Below, piece by piece: positions 49,757 through 62,672 of a stretch of DNA of 64,000 nucleotides. The DNA is from Sindora glabra (taxonomy: Eukaryota > Streptophyta > Magnoliopsida > Fabales > Fabaceae): contig CM035232.1 in the NCBI GenBank assembly GCA_020226215.1, positions 49,228,179 to 49,292,178 of the forward strand. Reading direction: 5' to 3'. Numbering within the stretch: the stretch's first letter is position 1; each line of letters begins with the position of its first letter. Below the pieces are notes generated by a model. The model was not told the origin of the DNA, made no database searches, and worked only from the letters and a program-made list of their open reading frames with translations. The translations under genes and the position numbers were made by a program.

Positions 49757-50290
49757 ATCCTTAGCCATTATTGAAAAGTTTATAAAAGTACTTTTCCTAT
49801 CTCTCTTTGATATCTTATTTGTGAGTAGAACTTATCCTTCTTTATCCTTAATAAACCCTACTCGGTCTAAATTTATTGATTTTCTTTCCCTATTTTTGGC
49901 AAGCTTATAAATCTTTTATTCTCCATTCTTTGTTCCTGGATCTCATTAAAACTCCTTAAAAGCTTTAAATTGTGCCTCACTTACTGCCTTCCTAGTCTTA
50001 TTCCTAACTATCCATATACTTTTCCTAATTTTTGGCATTGTTGCACACATATAAGGCTTTAAAATAATCCCTTTTGATTTTGACCTTTCCTACACACTTT
50101 TGTTCCACCGCCAAGATTCTTTATCTTTTAGTCTAGAATTTTTTTATTCATCCAATACTACTTTAGCAACCATCCTAACCCTCTTAATCATCTTATTTTA
50201 AATATAGTTGACACTTCCTTATGCTTCATAATTATCTTCATCCAATAATATTCTCTTAAAACTCACCTATTTTACCAGTATTAAAATAAT
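49757..50290 (-). pseudogene. LINE, part upstream of reverse transcriptase
   Basis: Continuation of the LINE at 45077-46652 on the far side of the insertion. Minus-strand blocks in family order: VRMVAKVVLDE, DKESWRWNKSVQ (about 50115), IVRNKTRKAVSEAQFKAF, IYKLAKNRERKSINLDRV and FINFSIMAKD at the junction. This is the linker between endonuclease and reverse transcriptase. The endonuclease domain itself is not recognisable beyond 50290, so the element is 5'-truncated or too worn to follow. Confidence 0.78.
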
Positions 50291-51538
50291 AAATAATGAG
50301 ATTGAAGCAGAATTAACAACATTTTCATTATTATGGTTAATTTATTATCATTTTCTAAGCCTTTGCAAGACTTTATTCATTTGAATCCCCACAACATCTT
50401 ATAATGTTGTAACTAGTTAATTTGAAAACCTATTCTTTAGGATAAATAAAACGAACCTCTTTATTTAAGTCATAAGTTACTTTTAAAGTTTTTTCAAAGT
50501 GTATGATTGGATTGATTTTATGATTTATACTTTAGACCCTTAGAGATGAGACCCAATAGAATGGTTAGACTCTCGATTTGAATCATTGCTTGGTCTTGCG
50601 AGCTAGGATATGAACATGTTAAAATTCTTTTATTGTTAATAAAAAAATCATAGTTAATACTATTTTTTAAATAATATGTTATCTTTTTATTTATTGATAA
50701 TATAAAATGGATTTAACTTAAACTTAAATTGATCACATTTAGTTTCATAATTGGGTATCCATGATTTTTAAAACAAACTTACCAAGAACATATCTCTAAC
50801 TAGAACATGCGAATTGTGAGGTCTTAAGCTATAAGAAGACCAACCATAGCTCCATAAAGCTTAGTAAATATTAAGCCTTAAGGGCCTATTTGGTTAATAA
50901 AATCATGTACCCATTGATTAGAATTATCTATAGCAATATTACTTTAAGTCAAATTTCAACCAGCAGCCATGTAGGTACCGTCCAACATTATAAATTGTGG
51001 TTCACAACTGCAATATTGCTATTGTAAACTATATCAAATCTGTAATATTTCATAATTTTAACCATAATGATTATATTTTTTTGTTTTTGTTGATAATTTT
51101 ACTAATCGGTATGAAACCACAATCGTGATGACAACTACAATTGTAATTTAGAACCATATTACCATCTAAAGTTAACTTGACCCATCAAGAGATAAAAGCA
51201 AGTTAATTCATGTTTACATCAGTTGTAGTATTAGGCTTCAATCAATATTCATTACTATAAAATTATAAATACATGTTAGTGAATAAATGTCAATTAAAGT
51301 ATAAGCCAATGTCTATATTGATGCAATAACATTTTTAAAATTATTACGAATAATAAGATAATAGTTAATAAATATAATCAATGTCTATTTTGATATAATG
51401 ATATCTTTGAAATTTTTTAGGAAACTTAAAATGGAAGTTAAACTTATAATTGATGTCTATTTGGATGTGGTTTTATGTTTGAAAATACTGGAAAACTTAA
51501 GTAGTCAATTTTCAACTTAATTGAGATTGAAAGTAGGG
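50291..51538. other. AT-rich intergenic DNA
   Basis: No gene recognised. A tract near 50545-50630 (GAATGGTTAGACTC and GATTTGAATC) is weakly tRNA-like and could be a worn SINE, but it has no clear tail or target duplication. Confidence 0.4.
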
Positions 51539-51543
51539 CAAAC

Positions 51544-53137
51544 TTTTGGGCTTCACATACATCATGCAATACAGCAGAAAAATAATTTTTTTTTTCAATT
51601 ATGTCTTGTGAAACCTTTCCATAAATCAATGTGCAAGGATATAAATTAAGAATTAAATATTACCTTTTGGAGTGCAGATTCGAATCATAAGTACAATCAG
51701 GTGATAATGCCTCTATAATATTTACATGGAGCGAATGGTGACTTCTCAACCTCTACGAATATGCTAGGACTCATCTCTTATACAAAGAGGGAAAGGTTTA
51801 GTGCGGTTTTGTAGGGAGTTTTATGTGGTTTTGCTAGTGGCAAATTTTCTTGTTTTTATGCATACACAATGATGCCTTTATGCCCCTTTTATAAAGTTAA
51901 AGGTATGCATCTTTCCTAATCCTACTAAGATAACTGCAACTAATCTTAATCCTACTTACCACTAATACCTTATCTCTAACATGGTGAGAGTGAGGAGAGG
52001 TAGTGCTTATCCATTAGTTATTTAATATTATTTTAATGTTATAACTAAATATTATTAGATAATAATATTATCTCATAATATATTTATCTAATATCAAATT
52101 ATATAATAATCTGATATTACTTTAATATCACATAATATAAAATATATATTACATGAATAATATATACACATTATTACTTTGATAATATATATATAAAGTA
52201 ATAAGCCTAATTAATAAGTTTTTAGCCTAACTAAAAACTAATTAATTACTGTCTTATTCTTACTCCTTTTGTGTGACTTTGTAAGTTCCTACTACATTGG
52301 TAATGACCCATTATTAGATTATAAATAGTGAGTGATATCTAGCAATACATCATTACCACCTAAATAGTAAGAATGTCTATGATTCGACATCCACCTAATA
52401 TGTGATTAACGCGTTGCATCACAACCCCTTTTATAATGATATCCAAATCGAATTGGAAGCATGGAGTGTGTCATCCTCGTCAATATTTAATTTATATTTC
52501 TTAATACTGAGTAGAATAAAACAAATGATCAATATCACATATTGATCCAGTTGAGCATGGCTATACATTTTTAAGTCACTCAATCAAAAAGCCTAAGGAT
52601 ATCTCTTTTTTATACAAGAGTAATAAAATTTCATCTACACCATTCATATCCCTTTGCATGATTCATGGCACACTTAATCAACAACCTACACATCACAATA
52701 TCAAAGTGTGTGACCTCTCATGTAGGAAATCATAGTGACTTTAGGTTAAAGGACTACGTATATTATGGTAATATGAGAATAACTAATGATACATATCTAT
52801 CCATGCAGTATTCTCACAATGAGTGAGTCCAGCACATCTGTTCACTAATAATGTATCCATGTATTGACTTGATATGATATATCCATAATTCATAATCACT
52901 AGTCACCATACATGATAGTCTCAATGTATTATTTTATCCCTTCTGCAATAATATTCAACTATGGATATTTTTAGGAATAGTAAAATTATTTTAGAGATAA
53001 TTATTATATTTAAGTTATAAATTATGCAAAAAATACAATATAATATAATATAATAATTGTATTGCCTAAAATGAAATGTAATACATTATGTGTTATTATA
53101 ATCATCTTATGATTGGTTCCTACGACACACATCAACA
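51544..53137 (-). mobile_element. Solo LTR, minus orientation, relative of copia element 3 LTR
   Basis: Read on the minus strand it starts TGTTGATGTGTG and follows the LTR at 53993 block by block: a TTATATTATAT-rich start, ATGGATA...GTTATTCTCAT, GTCCTTTAACCTAAA...TCAC, CCTACATGAGAG, GCCATGCTCA, a TTTATAAAAGGGG promoter region, and CTGCTGTATTGCATGATG near its end. A perfect 5-bp repeat CAAAC lies at both edges (51539-51543 and 53138-53142). No internal region is present, so the element was lost by LTR-LTR recombination. The 3' terminal CA has decayed. Confidence 0.72.
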
Positions 53138-53142
53138 CAAAC

Positions 53143-53992
53143 CATTACTTTGTGAAGCATTAAGAAAATTTAAAATGCTAGTTGTGTACTTAATTGACAT
53201 TGAAATTGATGGTGTGGGAGTATTTTTGTAAACATTATCCTAACTTTATGTGTTTGTTTTGTAATAATTTAACATTGTTTCTTTAAGATATTGGTTATCA
53301 AAGTAAAAACTAATGCGTAAAGGTTTCAACTATAAAACTTTCTTGTCTTGCTCTATTTCACATCACTCTTGCTTTTTGAAACACACTTCTTTGATGATAA
53401 TCTTCGCTTTCACATTTATCTAGTAACTCCTAAACCTCTATCAATTATAGATATAATTAGTTTCATGCTCATTCTAGTTATCATACCCATTTTTAGGTGC
53501 TTTTTATTATCTCATTTTCACTATTTTTATGAATATTAAAAGATTATTTAGGTTTGTTTGGTTAGATGATACATGTATGTTATAGTGACATTGCGATGGT
53601 CTTGTTCATTGCTAAATTTAAGAATATATTTTTATTGCATTTGGTAATGCTTTTTAGGTTTAGTTGCCTTAACGATAAATAGTTATGGTTATGCTTTGTT
53701 TGGTAATGTTGCCTTTATCATTTTAAATTACTACCTTTGTCATTGCATGTTATTATAACTTTTTAGGATGTTAGATATATTATATAATGAAATTAATCTT
53801 GTTTTCTCCCTGGTTATCTAAATTAGTGAATGAATTTGTAAAACATGATGATTAATATAATTTTAATTCAATTGCTTGTCATGAAAGTTATATATTTTTT
53901 CATGCTTACCTTGCAGCATTTGCTATGAGTATAAGTTGGCTATTTATTACTTTCTTCATTATAAAGTGATGTTAACATCTAACTCTATTTAT
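53143..53992. other. AT-rich intergenic DNA
   Basis: No gene recognised. TTTGTTTGGT-type motifs (about 53553 and 53696) hint at a worn MITE, but I could not define ends. Confidence 0.4.
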
Positions 53993-55431
53993 TGTTAGTG
54001 TATATGCCCTAAAATCAATCATATCGGTGATTGTAATTTTGAATCATGTTATTTTAATGGCAATTTCAATTATTATATTATATATATTATTTGCGTAATA
54101 TATTCAATTATGATAATAACCTTAAAATAATTGTATTCTTAAATGTCCCTAGTCATATATCATTGTGGATTAGGTTGCTTTGATATGTTAAGACTGTGTG
54201 AAGACTTATATGGGATATTAAGTTTACACATGAGTACAAGTTAGAGAACTTGTATACTAGATCGACCTATATTACGAACACTACATGGATCGTTATATGA
54301 GTGTCATGAGTGGTTCTTAGTGATCATTATTAATATGGTCCTTTGACCTGAAATCACCAAGGTTCCCTACATGTGAGTTTCATATTTTGATACTATTCTA
54401 TGTCACTAATGGTTGAGTGAATGTAAGGGTAGATATTGGATATGTCACATATCATGCGGAGGGGTTTGTGTGATCAAGATGGGATTTGTCCATCCTATAT
54501 AATAAGAGTAACATCTATGGGCCCCTTAATTAAGTAAAGCTGAGAAAATGCATGGCCATGCTCAGATGAAATGATATGGGATGTCAATTACATTTGTTTC
54601 AGTCATCTTACTTAGGAATCAAGAAACCTTAAGATTAGGCTATACGAGAATGACAGGTCCATGTCTCGTGCTCAATCTAGATGTATAGGACAAAAGGACA
54701 TAGGTGATGATCACGTGTAAAGGTTTAGTCAAATCACCGACTTTCTCATTACTTGGGTAATAATGATGTGTTGCTAGACACCAATCATTGTTTATGATTA
54801 TTAATATGATCAATGGTCATTGCCAACGTAATGAGAGCCTGTAGGGTCGCACACTTAGAGCCTAGTGAATTTGGAATTAATGGACCAAATTGTTTGGGCT
54901 TAATATTTGGAAATTCATGTTATAATTATAAGGCCCAATAGTAAGCCTATAATTGTACATAGAATAAAGCCTAAATAGGTTAGGTTTTTCTATGCACCTA
55001 TTTAAATAGGCTTGTTGGGTAATAATAGGATTACTATCATTATTCACGCACCCTAAAAAGGCATAGAAAAAATCCTAACACCTCTCCTTGACCAAAACCC
55101 CTGAAGAGGCATAGCTAACACTACGAGGTAAAAGGAGATCAATTCCAACCGGTGTTTGTGTGGACATTTATCGATGATTCACGGGTTCGTGTGGATACCA
55201 TAGAGGTGCAGCCACATTAAACGTTGCACTGGTGATCTGATCTTCTAGTTGCTATTCTGGTTCGTGATTTAGAGAGCAGATTGGATTTGCTGTGTAGCCG
55301 ACAGAAGATTTTTAGCCGAAAAGTATAAACCCTAATCCCTAATCTATAGCGTTCTAAATTTGAATGGATCCTTGCTGGAAATCATGCAAAATTTTATTCC
55401 GCTGTGCATGTATGATGCGCAATTGCCAGCA
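53993..55431 (+). repeat. 5' LTR of copia element 3
   Basis: Starts TGTTAGTGTATATGCCC and ends GCCAGCA just before the primer-binding site. A 14-bp palindrome CCTATTTAAATAGG (54997-55010) contains the likely TATA box, with CCTAAATAGG 18 bp upstream of it (54970-54979). Confidence 0.93.
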
Positions 55432-55432
55432 G

Positions 55433-55444
55433 TGGTATTAGAGC
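55433..55444 (+). other. Primer-binding site of copia element 3
   Basis: TGGTATTAGAGC, one base after the 5' LTR, complementary to the 3' end of plant initiator-Met tRNA except for one C-to-T change. Confidence 0.9.
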
Positions 55445-55876
55445 CGCTTGCGAATCCATAGATTAGTTTTCTGTGTTATACGTTTAAATCTGGATAATTC
55501 GTGTTTAATCAGATCATGCATGATGCAATTAGGGTTCTGGATCAATGTAATTCTGTATGTTAATGAATCGATTTTGATTAGATTAAAATTAGATTGAATC
55601 ATACATAATTAATGATTCAGTTTTAATGAGATTAAAAACTGGAAACGTAGCTGATGAAGGTTTCATTTTAATGAGATTAAAATTCGAATAGAAACATGTC
55701 TGATCGTATACATGTGATGTATGCATTCTGTTTTGTTTAATGAGATTAAATTAAACAGAAACATGGACTAATGTTTGAGTTAATATGGCAGAACATCAAG
55801 AAGTAGGATTTCAGAACAGTTCTGGAATTAGGGTTCTTGATAAATTCTAATTTTGACCGATTGTTTTAATGGTTAA

Positions 55877-57436
55877 TGATACGTAAAATATTTACATATT
55901 TATTTTTCCTTATATGATGCATTTTTGGATATTATCTTATTTAATTTAATAAATTTAGTTGCATTTTGTGAATGGGTCTTGAATTTGAAATGAAATCAAA
56001 ATCTTTTAGATAATGCTGTATTTTGACCCTGTTTCAGGTTTTAGGCTATATCTGGAGTTCTAGATGTTGAATTGGGTTTTTCTATATATGGTTACAAAGC
56101 TAAGAAAAAGCCCTACAATCTTCATGTTTAAGGAAAAGCCCAATTCGGAATCTAAGGATCTCAAATTTTGCTTGGAAAATGAAATAGTGGTTCTGACGGA
56201 ATCTGACCTTTGGTTACTAATCTGATCATAACTTGGGATAGAAATGTCAAAATTAGGATTTCTTTGCGGTATTTGAAAGTTAAGATCCGGCTCTACAACT
56301 CTATGTGACAGGAAGATGTAAATCTTCCATTCTCATGGTGAAAAATTACTAACAAGTCAGAAGAATTGTTGCTGCGAAAATCAGGAAGGGTAGTTAAAGA
56401 CCATGAGTGGTAGCTAAAGAATGTGATTGGTAGCTATTGGTCAAGATTTATGACTTGCAGCTGATTCATTCACCTATAAATAGGTAGAAGTAGAGATCAT
56501 TTAAAGCATTCATTAATTCATGCATCTTAGATAGTAGTTTAGTTCATGCATTTTAGTTCTTGTATACCTCCTACATGGAAGGCTAGGTTTTCCTCCTACA
56601 TGGAAGGTTTTACCTCCTACATGGATGGATAGTATTTCTATTTTCATGCATTTGTAATTATAATATTTGTATCATGAATATGATGATGTTTCTATTTTAT
56701 TTTGAGTTTGTTTTTAATTTCATTATGTTCTAATTTTTCATCTTCCTAAGGTGATGACGTAACTTGATAATAACAGATTGAATTCTAATCTATTGAAACT
56801 AATTTCGATTTTCTTTCCTAGATTGAGTTTTAATTATTGCTCTTAATGCTTTCAATTGATTGGCCACCTTTTGAATGAACTCAATATGTATGTTGAGACC
56901 GGAAGGAGATACATGTGTATGGAACCTATAATTAAAACCGTAAATTGCATATGAAATAGGAATATATTCATATGGTTTATGTAGTCTTAATGAGTTCCAT
57001 AAATCCTAATGCATGATTAGTTATTTTAATTCGCATAGGAATATAGTGGATTAGCAATTAATTATAGAATTACTTGACCTTGGAAGAGGCTAGTAATTAA
57101 TTTAGGGAAACTCGACTATCAATTAAGGGAGTTAAAATTGGATTAGTGTAGACAGATGATTCAATCTGAAATTGTTAAGTGAAGTCTGATCCCTAGGTCT
57201 TTTATTCATCTTCATCTTTACTCCAATTGCATTCATATTTATTTTAAGCATTTTTTGCATCAATCTTTATTTACTCGCTTCAATTCCAACTAATCGATTT
57301 GCTAAATAGTATTAGGATTATTAATTTTGGTACTTAGTGAAACAATCCTCGTGGAAACGATACTTTCTTATCACTTTATTACTTGTTTACGACAGTGTGC
57401 ACTTGCACTAATTGATAAATCATTTTACACGTAACA
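55877..57436. mobile_element. Solo LTR of another family nested in the copia 3 leader
   Basis: Begins TGATACGTAAAA and ends TTTTACACGTAACA, so the ends are near-inverse. It is flanked by a perfect 5-bp duplication GTTAA (55872-55876 and 57437-57441). The TGATACGTA start and the block before the end (GTGGAAACGATACTTTC, then GTGCACTTGCAC) are typical of long plant Ty3-gypsy LTRs. Three copies of CCTCCTACATGGAAGG lie at 56567, 56592 and 56613. No coding region. It inserted after copia element 3 and then lost its interior by recombination. Confidence 0.85.
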
Positions 57437-57441
57437 GTTAA

Positions 57442-58698
57442 TACAAAAATTGAAACATTCAAAATTTTCTGGATTTTGCCCGAAAGTCTTCAAAATTTTG
57501 AATGTTAACAGGACCACCGTACTAACTCTGCGTAGCGTAATAATTGATAGCCTGAATCTAAGCTGCATTTTAAAATCAATCTTTTCATAACCTTCTAATT
57601 TTAAACAAGTTAAAATTGGAAACAAGATCAATTTCAATGAATACCTATGGCTATTTGTATGCTTACATGTGATGTTTGTTGCATGATGCATAGTTATGGC
57701 CCTTACACCATAATGTATGGTTATCTTTCATTTATTGGTTTTAGCTTTATTGTAATTAAATACGGCCTGCGTGTCATGCCTTTCTCTATAAATTCTAGTT
57801 GTATATTCTTTCTCTCACTTTACTCCCCTTGAATGTAACTCGAGTTTTCTCCTTCATTATGTATTGTAAAGGTAGAATAGTTTCCTTTCAAATGTACAAC
57901 ATGTTTAAGCCTGGAGCTTACTGCCATGGAGACAAGGAGCCAAAATCAATATGAGGACAACCATGGAAGATGCTTAAAGAAGATATCTTTACCCTAGGTT
58001 GACCTTTTAGTTTTCTCATTGGCTTGGGAAAACCAATGTAGTTGGGCCATAACTATGCACATTTATTTTATGCTTTATTGCATGCTTTATATTAATGTAT
58101 ATGATATGTTAGATATAGGCATGTATGGATGAAAAATAATGGTGAGATCTAAAATAGACATTTAAATCTCTCAATGCAAATATTAAGTCAGTAATAAAAG
58201 TGATGCCTTCCAATGAATGACACTTATCAAGGCCTTGATCAACATAAGGTAGGTTTGCTAAAGCAAAGTGCCTAGTTTATCTTGGTGAGACATGATAGTA
58301 TAATAGTGATATCCAAATGCCAATAAATTGGGTTTTTGACTTAACTAGACCATCTCAATAGGATTGGGGGCCTAGAGGCATGGAGTTGGGCTTAAGTCCA
58401 TGAGATGGATTTGAACAAGTGTTGTTCACCCAACTATCTAAGAGTTACATAAGATGTAATTGACAAGGAGTTGCCTACCTAAATAGCTAAAACTTGAGTG
58501 ATCAGCCAAAGCTGACTTAAGTCTAGGTGAAATATGGATCTTGGCCTACTAGAAAATCTCAAACACTACGATTTTCTGAAATAATAGTGAGGGCTATTAT
58601 TTTGAGAAAAATAGTGGGAGTATTATTTAATAAAAGATCTTATTAAATAAATAAAATACATGATTCTCATTTTGCATATTTTTCTATTGTAGATAACC
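57442..58698 (+). other. Leader of copia element 3, downstream part
   Basis: Non-coding sequence between the nested solo LTR and the gag start, continuous with 55445-55876. The total original leader is about 1.7 kb, long for a copia element. No separate gene is recognisable in it. Confidence 0.6.
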
Positions 58699-61600
58699 AT
58701 GGCATCAAATGCATCAAATTTATCACTGCGATCTATCCTTGAGAAGGATAAACTAAATGTGATGAATTTTCTCCATTGGTATCGAAACTTGAGGATTGTC
58801 CTCAAGCATGAGAAAAAATAGTATGTCCTAGAGCAACCTACTCCAGATGAGCCTGCTGCTAATGCTCCTCGAGTAGAAAAGGATGCTTATAAGAAGCATC
58901 TAGAAGATGCTCTGAATGTCAGTTGTCTCATGCTTGCTACCTTGAACTCTAAGCTTCAGAAGCAAGATGAGAACATAGAGGCGTTCAATATGATTGATCA
59001 CCTTAAACAGCTCTACCAAGAGCAAGCAAGACATGAGAGATATGATGTATCTAAAGCATTGTTTCAATGTAAGATGGCTGAAGGAACACCCATTGCTACA
59101 TATGTGCTTAAAATGATTGGGTACATCAATAGCCTTGAAAGATTGGGTTTTCCTTTGCAGCAAGAATTGGCCACTGATATAGTTCTGCAATCGTTGCCTG
59201 AAAGCTATAGTTAATTCGTCATGAATTACAACATGAACGAAATTGATAAGACTTTGCCTGAACTGCTTAACATGTTGAGAACTGCTAAGCAGAACTTGAA
59301 AAAGTCCAAGCCCAATTCCATTATGATGGTTCAAAAGGGCAAAGGAAAGGGCAAGTCTAAGGCCAAGAATAAAAAGAAAAAGGATAAGACTAATGGAAAG
59401 TCCAAATCAAGTTCCTCTGTGCTGAAGCCCAAAGGTAGCGTGGCCAAGGAAGGGCAATGCTTTCATTGCAAAGAACCAGGACATTGGAAGCGAAATTGCA
59501 AGATTTACCTGGAAGAGCTTAAGAAGCAAAAGGAAAATGGGACTTCCAACTTAGGTATTTATGTTATAGAGGTTAATTTATCTACTTCTACATCTTGGGT
59601 ATTAGATACTAGATGTGGTACTCACATTTGTGTAAATGTGCAAGATCTTAAAGAAAGTAGATCGTTAGCCAAAGATGAAGTGGACTTGCGCGTTGGAAAT
59701 GGAGCAAGAGTTGCTGCATTAGTTGTAGGGACTTATTATTTATCTTTACCTAGTGGATTAGTTTTAGAATTGGACAATTGTTATTTTGTGCCTACTGTTA
59801 GTAGAAATTTAATTTCTGTTTCTTATTTAGACAAGAAAGGTTTTTCATTTATAATAAAGGACAAATGTTGCTCTATTTATTTAAATGAAATGTTTTATGG
59901 TAGTGCACAATTAATGAATGATCTTTATGTTCTGGACCTTGAAAATCCAATCTATAACATAAACACGAAGAAGGTCAAAACTAATGATTTAAATCTAACC
60001 TATTTTTGACATTGTCGTTTAGGCCATATAAATGAGACACGCATCTCCAAACTTCATAAGGATGGATTTTTGGACTCATTTGATTTCAAATCATATGAGG
60101 TATGTGAGCCATGTTTATTAAGTAAGATGACTAAAGCCCCTTTTACTGGAAAAGGTGAAAGGGCTAATGATTTATTGGGCCTTATACATAGTGATGTATG
60201 TGGACCTTTGAACACACAAGCTAGAGGAGGTTATCAGTACTTCATTACTTTTACTGATGATTTCAGTAGATATGGTTACGTGTTTCTTATGAAACACAAG
60301 TCTGAATCTTTTGAAAAGTTCAAAGAGTTCAAAAATAAAGTACAAAACTAACTTGGTAGAAGTATTAAAGCACTTCGATCAGATTAAGGTGGTGAATACT
60401 TAGACCGAGAGTTCCTTAATCATCTAAAAGAGTGTGGCATTGTATCACAACTCACTCCACCAGGAACACCTCAATGGAATAGTGTTTCTGAAAGGAGGAA
60501 TCGAACTTTGTTAGACATGGTTCGGTCAATGATGAGTCAAGCTGACCTTCCAAATTCCTTCTGGGGACATGCTCTAGAGACTGCAACTTTCACACTAAAC
60601 CGTGTTCCGTCAAAATCAGTTCAAAAGACACCATATGAGATATGGACAGGGAAACATCCTAGTTTGTCTTTTATGAAGATTTGGGGCTGCGAAGCTTATG
60701 TAAGACGTCAGGCTTCTGATAAACTTGGACCCAAATTTGATAAATATTTTTTCGTTGGATATCCTAAGGAAACAAAAGGATATTATTTCTATAATCCAAT
60801 CGAGCAAAAAGTGTTTATTGCTCGAACTGGAGTTTTTCTAGAGAGAGAATTTATCTCTAAAAGAATCAGTGGGAGAAGAATAAAACTTGAAGAAATTCAA
60901 GATCAACGAGAAAACATTGAACTTGAGATGGAACTTGAGCCGGTTCCACAAACAGTTGTGGAAGAACCTGCTCATGTAACACAGAACCCACGTAGATCTA
61001 GTAGGATACGTTGTGAGCTCGAGAGATATGGTTTTCTTGTGACTCATAACGGTGATGTGTTGCTCATGGACCAAAATGAGCCCACAACCTACCAAGAGGC
61101 TATGATGGGACTAGATTTTGAGAAATGGCTAGAAGCTATGAAATCAGAGATGGACTCCATGTATTTAAACCAAGTTTGGACTTTAGTTAATCCACCTGAA
61201 GGGGTAAAACCCATTAGATGCAAATGGGTTTTCAAAAAGAAAACTGACATGGATGGTAATGTGTGTACCTTTAAGGGATGATTAGTTGCAAAAGGTTTCA
61301 AACAAATCCATGGTATTGACTATGATGAGATTTTTTCTCCAGTTGTCATGCTTAAATCCATCAGGATTCTTCTAGCTATAGCAGCATACTATGATTATGA
61401 AATCTAGCAAATGGATGTCAAAACTGCTTTCCTTAATGGAAATCTTCTTGAGGATGTGTACATGACACAACCTGAAGGTTTTGTAAATCCTGAAAATGCT
61501 GGAAAAGTTTGCAAATTGCAACGATCCATTTATAGGTTGAAGCAAGCTTCTCGGAGTTGGAATCTTCGTTTCGATGATGCGATCAAAGAGTTTAGTTTCA

Positions 61601-62658
61601 TCAAAAATGAAGATGAACCCTGTGTGTACAAGAAGGTTAGTGGGAGCACAATAGTCTTTTTGGTATTTTATGTAGATGACATATTACTCATTGAAAATGA
61701 CATTCCTACACTAAAGTTTGTAAAAACTTGGTTAGGAAATTGCTTTTCTATGAAAGAATTAGGTGAGGCCTCCTATGTATTAGGTATCAAGATCTATAGA
61801 GCTAAATCGAGAAAATTGCTTAGCCTAAGTCAGAGTACATAAATTGACAAGGTGCTAAAAAGATTTAGCATGCAAGATTCTAAAAGAGGATTCTTGCCGA
61901 TGTCACATGGCATAAGTCTCTCAAGAACTCAATGTCCTTCCACAGAGTATAAGAGACAACGCATGAGTAAGATCCCTTATGCATCTACGATTGGGTCTAT
62001 CATGTATGCCATGTTATGTACTCGTCCTGATGTCTCGTATGCTTTAAGCATGACGAGCAGATATCAATCAGATCCTGGTGAAAGTCACTGGATAGCTGTC
62101 AAGAATATTTTTAAGTATTTAAGAAGAACTAAAGACATGTTTTTTATTTATAGAGGTGAGGAAGAGCTCATTGTAAATGGTTACACTGATGCTAGCTTTC
62201 AAATCGATAAAGATAACTTCAGGTCGCAATCAGGTTATGTATTTTGCCTTAATGGTGGCGCTGTGACCTGGAAGAGTTCAAAGCAAGGGACAGTGGCTGA
62301 TTCTACAATAGAAGCTAAATACATTGCAGCCTCAGATGCCGCAAAAGAGGCTGTTTGGATTAAGAAGTTCATCAATGAACTTGGAGTTGTTCCTAGCATT
62401 GTTGACCTAGTAGAGCTTTATTGTGACAATAATGGAGCTATTGCGCAAGCCAAGGAACCTAGATCTCACCAGAAATCCAAACATATACTCCAATGCTATC
62501 ATCTCATAAGAGATATTATTGACAGAAATGATGTCGGGATATGCAAAATACCGACCGACGATAATGTCGCTGATCCACTGACAAAAGCCCTAACGCAGCA
62601 AAAGCATGATAGTCATATGAGATCCATAGGTATTAGATACATGGATGATTGGCTTTAG
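58699..62658 (+). pseudogene. Copia gag-pol of element 3, one frame with eight stops
   Basis: MASNASNLSLRSILEKDKL starts Gag. Domains in order: Gag (to about 59450); CCHC knuckle CFHCKEPGHWKRNC (59458-59499); protease WVLDTRCGTHIC (about 59596), where the D-T-G active site has become D-T-R; CRLGHI before integrase; integrase D-D-E residues in HSDVCGP, TDDFSRYG and SERRNRT; reverse transcriptase with QMDVKTAFLNG and intact FYVDDILLI (about 61666-61692); RNase H with GYTDASF, STIEAKYIAAS and YCDNNGA. The 3960 nt keep one frame, with internal stops at 58819, 59212, 60007, 60349, 60385, 61279, 61405 and 61840 and no frameshift. The polyprotein cannot be made from this copy. Confidence 0.93.
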
Positions 62659-62659
62659 T

Positions 62660-62671
62660 GCAAGTGGGAGA
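62660..62671 (+). other. Polypurine tract of copia element 3
   Basis: GCAAGTGGGAGA directly precedes AT and the 3' LTR TG. It is the usual plus-strand primer site of copia elements. Confidence 0.85.
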
Positions 62672-62672
62672 T

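Noticed and set aside
50545..50640. tRNA-like boxes suggesting another SINE
   Set aside because: The A and B boxes are weak and neither a tail nor a target duplication could be found.
59000..62600. Programmed stop-codon readthrough in copia element 3
   Set aside because: Eight stops of three kinds scattered over all domains, together with a mutated protease site, fit decay rather than regulated readthrough.
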